Assembly: GCF_900142645.1 (NCBI RefSeq)
Contig: NZ_FRBP01000016.1
Coordinates: 62,001 to 126,000, forward strand
DNA from: Eubacterium callanderi
Lineage (GTDB): Bacteria; Bacillota; Clostridia; Eubacteriales; Eubacteriaceae
Direction: 5' to 3'
Length of the DNA: 64,000 nt
The notes under the pieces were generated by a model. It was not told where the DNA came from, searched no databases, and was given only the letters and a program-made list of their open reading frames with translations. The stretch's first letter is position 1; each line of letters begins with the position of its first letter. Below, one piece after another: positions 17,069 to 25,140 of this stretch. The position numbers and the translations under genes are program-made.

Positions 17069-17089
17069 GGCGTTCCGTTTTGGAACGCC
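17069..17089. repeat. 21-bp palindrome, copy 2
   Basis: Exact copy of the palindrome at 16810-16830, extended to GAGGCGTTCC/GGAACGCCTC. It lies 28 bp past the L,D-transpeptidase stop but lacks a T-tract, so it may stabilise the mRNA end rather than terminate. Confidence 0.75.
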
Positions 17090-17116
17090 TCAGGTGCTTT
17101 AAGCGCCTTAACCGCA

Positions 17117-18772
17117 TTAATAGACAATAACAGGGGTACCGTCCTCGATGCCGTTATAGATGGCCTGAGCCGCTGCGTAAGGTGTGTTGACACAGCCGTG
17201 TGAGCCGCTGTTTACATAAATGCTGCCGCCGAAATCCGTGCGCCAGGAGGCGTCATGAATTCCGATATCGCCGCCATAGGGCATCCAGAAGGTAACGGGT
17301 GAGGCATAGCCCTCGCCCTTTAAGGTAACATTCATTGCCTTGTAGTCAAGGTCGTAAACACCGCTTGGGGTGGCAAAGCCGCCGCTCAGGCTTCCTGTGA
17401 CAACAGGAGTGCCAACGACCAGACCGCCGTTTTTATAAAACCACATGTATTGTCCGCCAAGGCTGATTTCAACATAGGTGTTGCCATAGTCTGGAGAGTT
17501 ATGGCTTGCGGCTGTCTTCGCGTAAACCGGTTCACGCGTTACAGGCTGTCCGGCCTGGATAATTGGAATGAGTGCAGCGACCTCTTCATCCTGGTCGATC
17601 AGCCAGCCATAATCGCCGCCGGCAATGCTGACGCTGCCGCCGCCGCTTGTCCGGAAGCTTCGCGTGATGCCGTAGGTATCGTATTTATCCGATAGATTGG
17701 CCACATAGGTGGTCATAAGATCCTGATTAAACTGGACGTCCATATTGCCGTCCACAGCCAGCCAGGTATTAATGGTATTTTTATCAAGTACCTCTGTTGC
17801 GTCGCCAAAGGTATAGGTAACTGTTGCGTTCAGATATTTGTTCATGGTATCCATGGCCGCCTTAACCTTGGAAGAATCCTTGGTAAAGGAAGGCGTTTTA
17901 TAGCAGCCGGCCGATTCCAGATCCAGCTCGGTATCACCGGATAAAATAGCGTTTTTTACGGCTTCCTTGAGCTTGGCAGGGTCCAGCTCATTGCCGTTGA
18001 CCTCTGGCTCAATCACGTAGCCTGTACCGTTAAATTTAGGATAAGCATTGGCAACTTTGACGACCTCCGCCCCCGACACAGCCTGAAGCTGGTTCAGCGC
18101 ATTGGTAAGCTGAGCGTCATCATAGCTGAAGGTCGCTTCCAGGTCCTGATGTCCTGAGGGCACCAGAGACATCGGCCAGGCAAAAGCATTCTGATCATTT
18201 AACATCTGGGAAATTTTACCGTCAGAAATATAGCGCATATTCACCTGGTCTGCAGCGATCGTTTCGGTTTTTCCGCCGCGTTCCTTCAGTGTCAATGTGT
18301 GTGTCGCTGCGTTCTGCTGCATTTCTTCGTCAACCTGAGCGGCGGTTTTGCCAGTGACATTGAAGCCGTTCATGGTCGTGTTAAAGTAGAACCGTGTGCT
18401 GAAATAAAAGCTTAAGGCGAGATAAACGGCCAGAATAATGCCAATGCCGACACCAATACCAATCCAGATTTTTTTATGGCTTTTCTTTTCTTTAGAATCC
18501 GGTGGCTCCCCGCCGTCAAGGGAATCATTGGCAGTGCTGTCATCATCAAAGGTGAGAACCTCGCCGGCCGCATCGTCATCATTTTCAGTTCCGCCCTCTG
18601 GCGGCTCAGGCGGATCAATGATGGTTTCCTCCTGGGCCTCCGGCGCAGCAGGTTCATCAATGATGACCTCATCTTCCGGAGGGACGGGACGCTCAAAAAG
18701 AGAGGCGTTTTCAATCGCCTGCTCTTCGGGGGTACGCTCCTCGCGCTGATCTTGTAAATTCTTTTCATCCAT
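17117..18772 (-). CDS. Membrane-anchored L,D-transpeptidase (YkuD) with peptidoglycan-binding domains
   Basis: About 551 residues. Residues 1-95 are acidic and Pro-rich. One membrane helix follows (KKIWIGIGVGIGIILAVYLAL, near 100-125). Residues about 135-400 look like two PG_binding_4 units, and the last 130 form a YkuD domain with the active-site motif IHDASWR...SGSHGCVNTP (Cys near 530). It should make 3-3 peptidoglycan crosslinks or anchor proteins outside the membrane. I use the ATG at 18772 because AGAGGATT precedes it; an upstream in-frame Met at 18829 lacks an RBS. A single gene on the minus strand, divergent from thiT. Confidence 0.9.
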   Translation of the reverse strand: MDEKNLQDQREERTPEEQAIENASLFERPVPPEDEVIIDEPAAPEAQEETIIDPPEPPEGGTENDDDAAGEVLTFDDDSTANDSLDGGEPPDSKEKKSHKKIWIGIGVGIGIILAVYLALSFYFSTRFYFNTTMNGFNVTGKTAAQVDEEMQQNAATHTLTLKERGGKTETIAADQVNMRYISDGKISQMLNDQNAFAWPMSLVPSGHQDLEATFSYDDAQLTNALNQLQAVSGAEVVKVANAYPKFNGTGYVIEPEVNGNELDPAKLKEAVKNAILSGDTELDLESAGCYKTPSFTKDSSKVKAAMDTMNKYLNATVTYTFGDATEVLDKNTINTWLAVDGNMDVQFNQDLMTTYVANLSDKYDTYGITRSFRTSGGGSVSIAGGDYGWLIDQDEEVAALIPIIQAGQPVTREPVYAKTAASHNSPDYGNTYVEISLGGQYMWFYKNGGLVVGTPVVTGSLSGGFATPSGVYDLDYKAMNVTLKGEGYASPVTFWMPYGGDIGIHDASWRTDFGGSIYVNSGSHGCVNTPYAAAQAIYNGIEDGTPVIVY

Positions 18773-18901
18773 AAGATTAAATCCTCTTTTTTTGCAGTAT
18801 ATAATTGATTTTATCATTTTTTTGAGCAAAGGTAAATCTTTAATTTGTGAATATTAAGCCCTTCTATGAACTTTAAGAATCGTTTTATGGTCAGGGCCGG
18901 G

Positions 18902-18931
18902 TTGACAGCGTTACTTGACGAAACGTATAAT
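18902..18931 (+). promoter_or_regulatory. Promoter of thiT
   Basis: TTGACA (18902-18907), an 18-bp spacer, TATAAT (18926-18931), 50 bp before the thiT ATG. The leader is too short for a TPP riboswitch. Confidence 0.8.
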
Positions 18932-18980
18932 AAAATCAGGTTTGTAATTCAGAATACTGTATATTTGGAGGGAAAGAACC

Positions 18981-19655
18981 ATGCTGGAATTTTTTATAAA
19001 GCCTGTAACGGCTGACGGTGGTGTAAGCTATATGCCGACAGGTGCAGGATATGCGGTGCTGATCGGTCTGATGGCAATTGTGCTGGTCATCGCATCGCTT
19101 GTTGCCGGGAAAAACGAACGCCGCCAGATCAGCACCAGGCATCTGACCTTTTGTGCCGCTGCCATTGCTCTGGCGGTGGTCACATCGAATATTAAGATTT
19201 TTCATTTGCCCACCGGCGGTTCTGTAACACTGTTTAGTATGCTTTTTATCACGCTGACAGGTTATTGGTACGGTCCCAAGACAGGGGTTCTGGCGGCAAT
19301 CGCCTATGGCATTCTGCAGATGGTGATCGACCCTTATATTCTATATCCTCTGCAGGTGCTTGTCGATTATGTACTTGCCTTTGGCGCGCTTGGCCTATCT
19401 GGATTTTTCAGCCAGTCAAAGAACGGGCTCATAAAGGGCTACCTGGCTGGAATCTGTGGCCGCTACGTATTTGCTGTGCTGTCCGGCTGGCTGTTTTTTG
19501 GCTCCATGGCCTGGGAAGGCTGGGGGGCACTGCCCTATTCAATGGTATATAATGCTGTCTATATTTTCTCGGAGGGCGCACTGACAATGATTTTACTGGC
19601 GGTTCCATCGGTATCGAAGGGGCTGGCCCGTGTTCGCCGGATTGCGGAAATTTAA
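18981..19655 (+). CDS. thiT: ECF transporter S component for thiamine, ThiT
   Basis: A 224-residue protein with about six membrane helices. The ThiT core is recognisable: NIKIFHLPTGGSVTLFSMLFI near 69-89, YWYGPKTGVLAAIAYGILQM near 94, DPYILYPLQVLVDYVLAFGALG near 116, and the late YSMVYNAVYIFSEG near 183, which carries thiamine-contacting aromatic and acidic residues in known ThiT. An extra N-terminal helix (residues 20-42) is unusual. It binds thiamine and needs a shared EcfA/EcfT module, encoded elsewhere or by the module at 43-47.7 kb. RBS GGAGGGAAA. Confidence 0.88.
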   Translation: MLEFFIKPVTADGGVSYMPTGAGYAVLIGLMAIVLVIASLVAGKNERRQISTRHLTFCAAAIALAVVTSNIKIFHLPTGGSVTLFSMLFITLTGYWYGPKTGVLAAIAYGILQMVIDPYILYPLQVLVDYVLAFGALGLSGFFSQSKNGLIKGYLAGICGRYVFAVLSGWLFFGSMAWEGWGALPYSMVYNAVYIFSEGALTMILLAVPSVSKGLARVRRIAEI

Positions 19656-19760
19656 TCCTTTGTATAAGATAGGTCTGGTTCCTGACCATCAGCATTACAC
19701 TTAATGAGCGCGGAATGTGAGGGGATTTTACTGGGAAAACATCTCGGCAGTTGGTGCGGT

Positions 19761-19796
19761 AGTACAGGCACTAGTACAGGCACTAGGACAGGCAGT
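19761..19796 (+). repeat. Three tandem 12-bp repeats
   Basis: Units AGTACAGGCACT, AGTACAGGCACT and AGGACAGGCAGT follow directly, then a G-rich run. The first two are identical and the third differs at two bases. A small intergenic minisatellite. Confidence 0.85.
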
Positions 19797-19936
19797 AGTG
19801 GGGGCGGTGGTGCGCCATTCATAAACAAGACTAAACAAGACGAAAAGAGACAAGAGAATGGATAAACTGGAGAATAAAATGAAAATGTTTTTTGCCGGAG
19901 TTGTTTAGTCTATTATATAAACAGAAGATAACTTTC

Positions 19937-19975
19937 AAAAAATAAAACACGCTTGCACGGCGTGTTTTATTTTTG
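19937..19975. terminator. Bidirectional terminator of thiT and cbiMN
   Basis: AAAATAAAACACGC pairs with GCGTGTTTTATTTT around TTGCACG. The A/T flanks fit use from both strands; cbiN ends about 25 bp away. Confidence 0.8.
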
Positions 19976-20000
19976 TTTATTTATTTGTACAAAACAAGGT

Positions 20001-20321
20001 CTACAGCTCAGCCTCTTCCTTGCCGAGCTTTTTCCGTTCAACCAAGCGGCCCATAAAGAAAGCCAGAATACCGACGCCGATACCAGTCTGGAGACAGAAG
20101 ATCAAGGATTCCACTTCACCAGGAAGCTCACCGTTGATCATGGTTTCAAGCACAGGCGTAAACCAGGGCTCATATTCGCCGCCCTGAATCTCTTCAATCA
20201 TTGTGCTGCCTGCGTCGTCAGAGCCGCCGAATTCAGCGCCCTGGAGGGCAAATAGCGGTACGACAACCAGTAAAGCGACAATTACGAGAAGAACAATCAC
20301 TAATTTTTTGTTTTTACTCAT
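20001..20321 (-). CDS. cbiN: Cobalt transport protein CbiN
   Basis: A 106-residue accessory subunit of the cobalt ECF transporter. Two membrane helices (about 7-27 and 78-98) flank an extracellular loop with EYEPWFTPV and GELPGEVESLIFCLQTGIGVG, the CbiN signatures. The start lies one base after the cbiM stop, so the two are translated together. No cbiQ or cbiO follows: a terminator comes immediately after. CbiMN pairs alone are known to give basal cobalt uptake. The pair may also borrow another EcfA/T module. Confidence 0.92.
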   Translation of the reverse strand: MSKNKKLVIVLLVIVALLVVVPLFALQGAEFGGSDDAGSTMIEEIQGGEYEPWFTPVLETMINGELPGEVESLIFCLQTGIGVGILAFFMGRLVERKKLGKEEAEL

Positions 20322-20322
20322 T

Positions 20323-21075
20323 TTACACTTCCTCCGATGCTAAAAAACCAATGGACTTGAGTTCCGGGCTTGCATACGTTTCTAAAGCGATAACGATAAT
20401 AACCGTTAAAATCCCTTCAATAATAGCAAGCGGCAGCTGGGTCGGCGCAAAAACCCCCAGGAATTTTACCGCAGAAGCGGCTACACCACCCTGTTCAGAC
20501 GGGTAAGCCATCGCCAGCTGAATACTGGTAATACAATAAGTGAACAGATCCCCCAGTGCAGCGGCCAGAAAAACGCCAACCTTACGGTTAACCTTCATTT
20601 TCTGGCAGAGCTTGTAGATACCAAAAGAGACAAAGGGACCGGCAATTGCCATTGAAAAAGTGTTTGCGCCCAGCGTTGTCAATCCGCCGTGGGCCAGCAG
20701 AATGGCCTGAAATAATAAAACGATAATGCCAAGAATACTGACAGCGCTCGGTCCAAACAAGATGGCGCCAAGGCCTGTACCTGTCATGTGGGAGCAGCTG
20801 CCTGTTACAGATGGGATCTTCAGTGATGAAATAACAAAAATAAAAGCGCCTGCCATGGCCAATAACGTAATGGATCTCCTGTTGCCGGTCAGGGTTTTTT
20901 TAATCGAGAAAAAACCAGCAGCTAAAAATGGAATACAGATAACACCCCATGCAATACAGTACCCCACAGGAAGGTAGCCCTCCATAATGTGCATTGCGTT
21001 TGCGGCGGGTACAATCCCGAATACAAGCGCCCACGCGCCAAGCAGTGTGACAATCCTTCTTTGATTCTTTGTCAT
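20323..21075 (-). CDS. cbiM: Cobalt ECF transporter S component CbiM
   Basis: A 250-residue membrane protein. A signal-like first helix (to about residue 27) is followed by [10 protein letters not shown], which after processing exposes the Met-His metal-binding N-terminus of Cbi[22 protein letters not shown] near 90-110 is another strongly conserved block. It imports Co2+ for corrin synthesis. A cobalamin riboswitch and terminator lie directly upstream on the minus strand, so it should be shut off when cobalamin is ample. RBS GGAGGTAAA. Confidence 0.94.
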   Translation of the reverse strand: MTKNQRRIVTLLGAWALVFGIVPAANAMHIMEGYLPVGYCIAWGVICIPFLAAGFFSIKKTLTGNRRSITLLAMAGAFIFVISSLKIPSVTGSCSHMTGTGLGAILFGPSAVSILGIIVLLFQAILLAHGGLTTLGANTFSMAIAGPFVSFGIYKLCQKMKVNRKVGVFLAAALGDLFTYCITSIQLAMAYPSEQGGVAASAVKFLGVFAPTQLPLAIIEGILTVIIVIALETYASPELKSIGFLASEEV

Positions 21076-21137
21076 TTTTACCTCCTCGAAAAATGAATTT
21101 TACCGGGCTACGATTCAAGCAGGCTGCGCAGCAGCAC

Positions 21138-21169
21138 GAAAAAAACCGCTTATCGGGCAGATAAGCGGT
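21138..21169 (-). terminator. Terminator of the cbiM riboswitch (expression platform)
   Basis: On the minus strand CCGCTTATC/GATAAGCGG with a TGCCC loop is followed by TTTTTTT. It sits between the riboswitch core and cbiM, as expected for transcriptional control. Confidence 0.85.
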
Positions 21170-21184
21170 GAAAGTACGAAATAA

Positions 21185-21390
21185 TGAATCCTGAAACCTT
21201 TTAATTTCGTCCAGACACTCAGCTATCTCCTCGTAACCAAATGTAATACAGTTTTAATGATCAGCATCCTGACTCGACTTGCGTCTCACAGTGGCGGGAC
21301 CGTTTGGGATTTACACCCAATTATGCTTTAACCATCGCTTATGATGGAAACCATTAAAGTGTGCCGGAGAACCGACTACGCTTTTAATTA
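21185..21390 (-). ncRNA. Cobalamin riboswitch upstream of cbiM
   Basis: Read on the minus strand, the core blocks are GGTGTAAATCCC, GGTCCCGCCACTGTGA and the B12 box GAGTCAGGATGCTGAT, in the right order and spacing (plus coordinates about 21259-21320). A terminator hairpin follows. Binding of adenosylcobalamin should promote termination and reduce cobalt uptake. Confidence 0.93.
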
Positions 21391-21540
21391 TAACACCTTA
21401 TGTCATAATGTCAATGGATAAAGTTGAATTTTTTTAAAAAAGAATAGATTAAGCTATACACATACCCCCTATATGTATTTTGTATTTGGATTAAAAGCAT
21501 AAGAAAAAAATATGAATATCTTTAAAATATTTTCGTTTAT

Positions 21541-21569
21541 TTGACAAAATCGTAAAAACAGACTACAAT
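21541..21569 (+). promoter_or_regulatory. Promoter of the first leucine-rich-repeat gene
   Basis: TTGACA (21541-21546), a 17-bp spacer and TACAAT (21564-21569). About 200 nt of leader follows before the ATG at 21787, with short inverted repeats (for example AAAGTG/CACTTT near 21637-21665) but no riboswitch class I recognise. Confidence 0.75.
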
Positions 21570-21786
21570 AGGTTCTGATGTTGGGTTTTATAGCTTTTAA
21601 AATATAATTGGTGCATTAGAATAAGCTCGATTATTAAAGTGGTGATTTAAAAGACGAAAGCACTTTGTTGAAACTGCGGCAGATTGGTCGTGCGGATATT
21701 GTAAAAACTTATATAAGGCCTGCTGCCGTTAAAATAAAAGCGGTGTACTGGAAAGCCTGATAAAAGATGTGATTTTGGAGAGAATA

Positions 21787-22611
21787 ATGAGTGAGCGTAC
21801 AAAAAGAGTCGAGACTTTTTCAAAAAAAGAACTGACAAAGACAAACATAAAACGTGTCGATATCCCGGAAGGTTTTGAGCGGATTGGTGTTAACGCCTTT
21901 AAAAATATGACAAAGCTGAAGGAAGTCAGAATTGCAGAATCGGTTAGGGAAATATGCGGCCACGCCTTTGAGGGCTGCACAATGCTTTCAGCCGTCAGTA
22001 TGCCATCAGAGCTTAAGCTGCTGGGAGAAGCCGCCTTTATGGAGTGCCGCAGATTACAATCGCTCGAGATTCCCGAGGGCATACACGTCATAAAAGACCG
22101 AACATTTAAATTCTGCCGAGGGCTGGAGCATATAACACTGCCTAAACAGCTCACTCGGATTGGGGAAAACGCCTTTTACAATTGCGATAAGCTGGCATAT
22201 ATTGAGCTTCCGGACGGCATTGAAAAGCTGCCGTTTAGAACCTTTTATATGTGCAAAAACCTGGAATCCATCCGGTTTTCGCAAAATTTGAAGTATATCG
22301 GCAAGGAAGCCTTTGTAAACTGCAGCTTCCAGCAGCTCCAGCTGCCGGAGGGCCTGGAGGTTATTGATGAATCCGGCTTCTTGAAATGCAAGAAGCTCAC
22401 AGTGCTAAAGCTGCCAGAAAGTGTAAAAATCATTGGAAAATGGGCGTTTCATGGATGCCCTAATTTAAAAACAGTTGAAATAAGACACGACCCCGATGAA
22501 GTGGGCGAGTGGATCTTTAACCGAAATGATGTAACCGTACATTGTTTTGAGGGCTCCAAGATCGACCGTTATTGTAAGCTATACGATTATAAAGTCCGCT
22601 ATTTCCAGTAA
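21787..22611 (+). CDS. BspA-type leucine-rich repeat (LRR_5) protein, no signal peptide
   Basis: About 274 residues, nearly all LRR_5 repeats of the form IGENAFYNCDKLAYIELPDGIEKL, roughly nine units of 23 residues, as in Treponema/BspA-like proteins. Such repeats usually mediate protein binding. There is no signal peptide or anchor, so it looks cytoplasmic. It is a clear paralogue of the protein at 48719-49600, sharing AFMECR, TFK.CR, WAFHGCP and the tail W.FNR...VHC. The start is ATG 21787 with TGGAGAGA upstream, rather than an in-frame ATG at 21769. Function unknown. Confidence 0.82.
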   Translation: MSERTKRVETFSKKELTKTNIKRVDIPEGFERIGVNAFKNMTKLKEVRIAESVREICGHAFEGCTMLSAVSMPSELKLLGEAAFMECRRLQSLEIPEGIHVIKDRTFKFCRGLEHITLPKQLTRIGENAFYNCDKLAYIELPDGIEKLPFRTFYMCKNLESIRFSQNLKYIGKEAFVNCSFQQLQLPEGLEVIDESGFLKCKKLTVLKLPESVKIIGKWAFHGCPNLKTVEIRHDPDEVGEWIFNRNDVTVHCFEGSKIDRYCKLYDYKVRYFQ

Positions 22612-22800
22612 AAATCCTCAGTAATTCTTGATGTGTATCGGGATAGGCTGCCGCAGATTTTATAAGATAAGTCTAAAATAATAATAGCCTTTTGATGATA
22701 AATCAAACCCTTCAGCGGATATCTTCAAAAAATAAAAAACGCTGGAAAAGCCCTTGAAATGGTACTTTTAGCAACTGTATTAAAAAAAACTCAAAAATAG
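22612..22800. other. Intergenic region before the surface-protein locus
   Basis: AT-rich, about 190 bp. No clear gene or hairpin terminator is seen. The promoter and riboswitch leader of the locus begin just after it. Confidence 0.5.
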
Positions 22801-22803
22801 AGG

Positions 22804-22832
22804 TTGCAAAAAATAAATTATAATGCTAGAAT
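22804..22832 (+). promoter_or_regulatory. Likely promoter of the riboswitch-led locus
   Basis: TTGCAA (22804-22809), 17 bp, TAGAAT (22827-22832). The predicted transcript would start near 22840 and read into the cobalamin riboswitch. Confidence 0.6.
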
Positions 22833-22954
22833 AAGCATTGTAAACGAGATGACAACAAATTGTATCAATTGTAGCTATTCTTTAAAAGAACGACTCGTTT
22901 GTGAAATTTAATAATAACTGTAATGAATTGCCGCATGATAATCATTCTGATTAT

Positions 22955-23105
22955 CTGCAGCTAGGGTGTTTTTGAGAGTTTATCAAGATGCCTGAGGGAA
23001 GTAGGTGTGAATCCTAGTACAGAGCCGCTATCGTGATGCTTGCCGGAAACCACTGGTAAAGACGAGTCGGAAACCTGTTTGTTACAGTCTTGATGGAATT
23101 AATCC
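22955..23105 (+). ncRNA. Cobalamin riboswitch leading the corrinoid-capture locus
   Basis: Core words in order: GCCTGAGGGAAGTAGGTGTG, AATCCTAGTACAGAGCCGCT, CCACTGGTAAAGACGAGTCG and GGAAACCTG, matching the GGTG-AATCC, CCGC and B12-box elements of the class. It is followed by about 200 nt of leader before the CpXC gene. No classical terminator was found, so the platform may act on translation or through a less obvious hairpin. It is the strongest hint that the downstream surface and ECF genes handle corrinoids. Confidence 0.85.
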
Positions 23106-23310
23106 TCGTCACTAGGGTTATTCATCGAAAATATAGACGCTCTACGGCTATTCTGGGGCTTCTATCACAGATATTCATAATCAAAATTATTGTACGAATC
23201 AAAACATCCATTGTTTTGGTGGTGTATGGTTTTATTTGAGTTGAATTTCTATGATAGGAGCCCCTTTTTGTATACAAAATTTTGAGAAGGAACAGAGAGG
23301 AGGCCGTATC

Positions 23311-23952
23311 ATGGCAAAAACAAAAACCATTACCATCGAGTGTCCAAAGTGCCGCGAAGCCTTTGAGATTAAAGGATATGATACCATAAACGCCAGTCTG
23401 GACGAGGCGCTGAAGGAAAAGCTCATTAAAACAGAGCTGTTTCGCCACACCTGTCCAGCGTGCGGTGAGGATATTTCAGCGCCCTACTCGCTCAAGTATC
23501 AGGACATGGAAAAAGAGTACATGGTGATTCTGGATATGGGCGACATTGATACAGCGGCCATGGCGGAGGAGGTCTTAGAGATGTTTCCAAATTACCGGAT
23601 TCGCATTGTGAAGGATGTGATGGACCTTCTGGAAAAGATTCATATTTTTGAGTCCAACCTGAATGATAAGATCATCACCTATCTGGATCATAAAATATAC
23701 GAGGACGTATCCGCAAAGCTGAGGGCTGAAAACTCGCCCATCGCTCTTGATAAGGTGCTGTTTGGAAGCTTTGAGTTCCAGAAGAAAAAAGTGGTGTTCG
23801 GGGCGCTCAACAACGCCGGGAAGCAGATTTTTATAGACACCCCCTTTGCCGACTACAAAGCCCTGGCCAACTCGCCGAGACTGGCCCCCTGCTTTAAGGA
23901 AAAAGAGGGTGAGTACGCGATTGATAAAGCCTGGGCGGAAGCGCTGGCGTAG
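23311..23952 (+). CDS. CpXC-domain protein
   Basis: A 213-residue soluble protein. The N-terminal part has two CxxC pairs: IECPKCREAFEI near residue 8 and HTCPACGEDISAPYSL near 49. This is the CpXC arrangement, a probable zinc site. The remainder (residues 70-213) is mixed alpha/beta without motifs I recognise. RBS AGAGGAGG sits 8 bases before ATG 23311; an in-frame start at 23251 is therefore rejected. It is the first gene after the riboswitch and is cytoplasmic, unlike its secreted neighbours. A regulatory or corrinoid-handling role would be guesswork. Confidence 0.78.
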   Translation: MAKTKTITIECPKCREAFEIKGYDTINASLDEALKEKLIKTELFRHTCPACGEDISAPYSLKYQDMEKEYMVILDMGDIDTAAMAEEVLEMFPNYRIRIVKDVMDLLEKIHIFESNLNDKIITYLDHKIYEDVSAKLRAENSPIALDKVLFGSFEFQKKKVVFGALNNAGKQIFIDTPFADYKALANSPRLAPCFKEKEGEYAIDKAWAEALA

Positions 23953-24264
23953 CAGGGATTACAATGCTTGTTCCAGAGTGGAGCACAGCAGAAAGATAAA
24001 TAGTAATATTTCAAAAATATTATGCTGTGAAAATGGGAAAGGAGTGAGCTTTATCGAAGAAGGCAAAAGTGTGAAGGAGGTGCCTGCCCGCCGTTAAAAG
24101 GGCAGGAAAAAGGACCGCTGGAAGGCCTAATTTCCAAACGGTCCCGTGGAGTCTGATAATTCCATATAGACTTCATAATTATATCTCATTTACGGCCCTT
24201 GGGCAATCCTTTTAAGGAAAGCCCGGTTCAAAAACAAAAAATAAATTTTAAAGGAGATTAAATT
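23953..24264 (+). other. Structured leader of the secreted DUF4430 gene
   Basis: A 312-bp gap with three hairpins: 24083-24106 (CCTGCCC/GGGCAGG), 24112-24144 (GGACCG/CGGTCC with inner GGAA/TTCC) and 24201-24224 (GGGC/GCCC). None has a clean T-tract. They could be processing sites or mRNA-stabilising structures. No known riboswitch recognised. Confidence 0.6.
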
Positions 24265-25035
24265 ATGGCATTTGCAAAATCAGCAAAAAGAGGTTTAGCA
24301 CTTTTAGGTTCAGCAGCAATGATGGTAGGATTCGCAGCTCCGACATTCGCAGCACAGGTACAGACCGCAGACGCGGGCACCAAAACGGTCTATGTACAGG
24401 TAGACAGAAGAGTGTTTGGTGCTTCCAATCCAGAATTGATCGGGCCAGTTAAAGTAACCAATGTTCCTTCAGACGCCAAAATCATTGATATCTTAAAGGT
24501 AGCCAGCAACTATGACGCGGCTCCGACAGACGCAAAACCAATCCAGTACTCTGCTTCTACATGGGGTACCTATATTTCCGCGTTCAGAGATACCGCTACG
24601 CCTGCTTTTGACCAGGCAGCTTATAAGGCAGCCAATGGTTATACCGACGCGATTTTTGACGCTTCCATGATCTATCCAAGCCTGAGCGACAACTACCTGG
24701 CAGGCTCTGAATACTCCGGCGTTTCCGGCTGGATGTTCTCAGTAAACGAAGCGACTACCTACGGCACTAACCAGTACTACAACGCGGACACCACCGCTGC
24801 CAACATTCCAGATAACGGCGTTATCCATTTTGAATACTCCATCAACATGGGCGCAGACATTGGCATGAACGCAGTAGACCTGCCGACCATTATCAAAGAA
24901 GGCGACTACGGTCCGGAATACGATTGGGTGAATGGTTTACAGCATTTTAACAACGGCACAAAATTCTATACTTTAACAAGTATTAGAGAAGCAGCCGATG
25001 CTGGCACTCCTATCGTGTGGCCATCAGCCAACTAA
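24265..25035 (+). CDS. Small secreted DUF4430 (transcobalamin beta-domain-like) protein
   Basis: A 256-residue exported protein. The signal peptide ends near residue 30 (ALLGSAAMMVGFAAPTFAA). The rest is one DUF4430 domain with an insertion: TVYVQVDRRVF at the start, SGWMFSVNEATTYG near 153 and NGVIHFEYSINMGADIG near 190. DUF4430 is classed with the C-terminal domain of animal transcobalamin and intrinsic factor. It lacks an anchor, so it may be released or held by partners. Codon choice is very regular and the RBS strong (AAAGGAG), hinting at high expression. A strong hairpin terminator follows. Confidence 0.85.
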   Translation: MAFAKSAKRGLALLGSAAMMVGFAAPTFAAQVQTADAGTKTVYVQVDRRVFGASNPELIGPVKVTNVPSDAKIIDILKVASNYDAAPTDAKPIQYSASTWGTYISAFRDTATPAFDQAAYKAANGYTDAIFDASMIYPSLSDNYLAGSEYSGVSGWMFSVNEATTYGTNQYYNADTTAANIPDNGVIHFEYSINMGADIGMNAVDLPTIIKEGDYGPEYDWVNGLQHFNNGTKFYTLTSIREAADAGTPIVWPSAN

Positions 25036-25068
25036 GTATTCCATAACATTTAATCTGAAATAAAAACA

Positions 25069-25112
25069 GGTATAAGCGATGGACGGTTCCGTCTCCCGCT
25101 TATACCCTTTTA
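25069..25112 (+). terminator. Strong terminator/attenuator after the DUF4430 gene
   Basis: GGTATAAGCG pairs with CGCTTATACC, with an inner GGACGG/CCGTCTCC stem, followed by CTTTT. Partial read-through would give many copies of the small protein and few of the giant protein downstream. Confidence 0.78.
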
Positions 25113-25140
25113 CAGCAATAGTAGAGTAGAGGGAAAGAAT

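Larger units (their letters stand above)
19656..20000. other. Intergenic region between convergent thiT and cbiN
   Basis: About 345 bp without a gene. It holds a short 12-bp tandem repeat (19761-19796), a purine-rich stretch near 19830-19870 and a bidirectional terminator (19937-19975). No known RNA was recognised. Confidence 0.6.

Noticed and set aside
16891-17130. A 79-codon plus-strand frame between the twin palindromes
   Set aside because: No RBS, odd composition, and it runs into the L,D-transpeptidase gene on the other strand.
18932-18980. A TPP riboswitch before thiT
   Set aside because: The leader is only about 50 nt and lacks the CTGAGA and ACCTGA elements.
19741-19813. A CRISPR array from the repeated 12-bp units
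   Set aside because: Units are directly adjacent without spacers, too short, and no cas genes are near.
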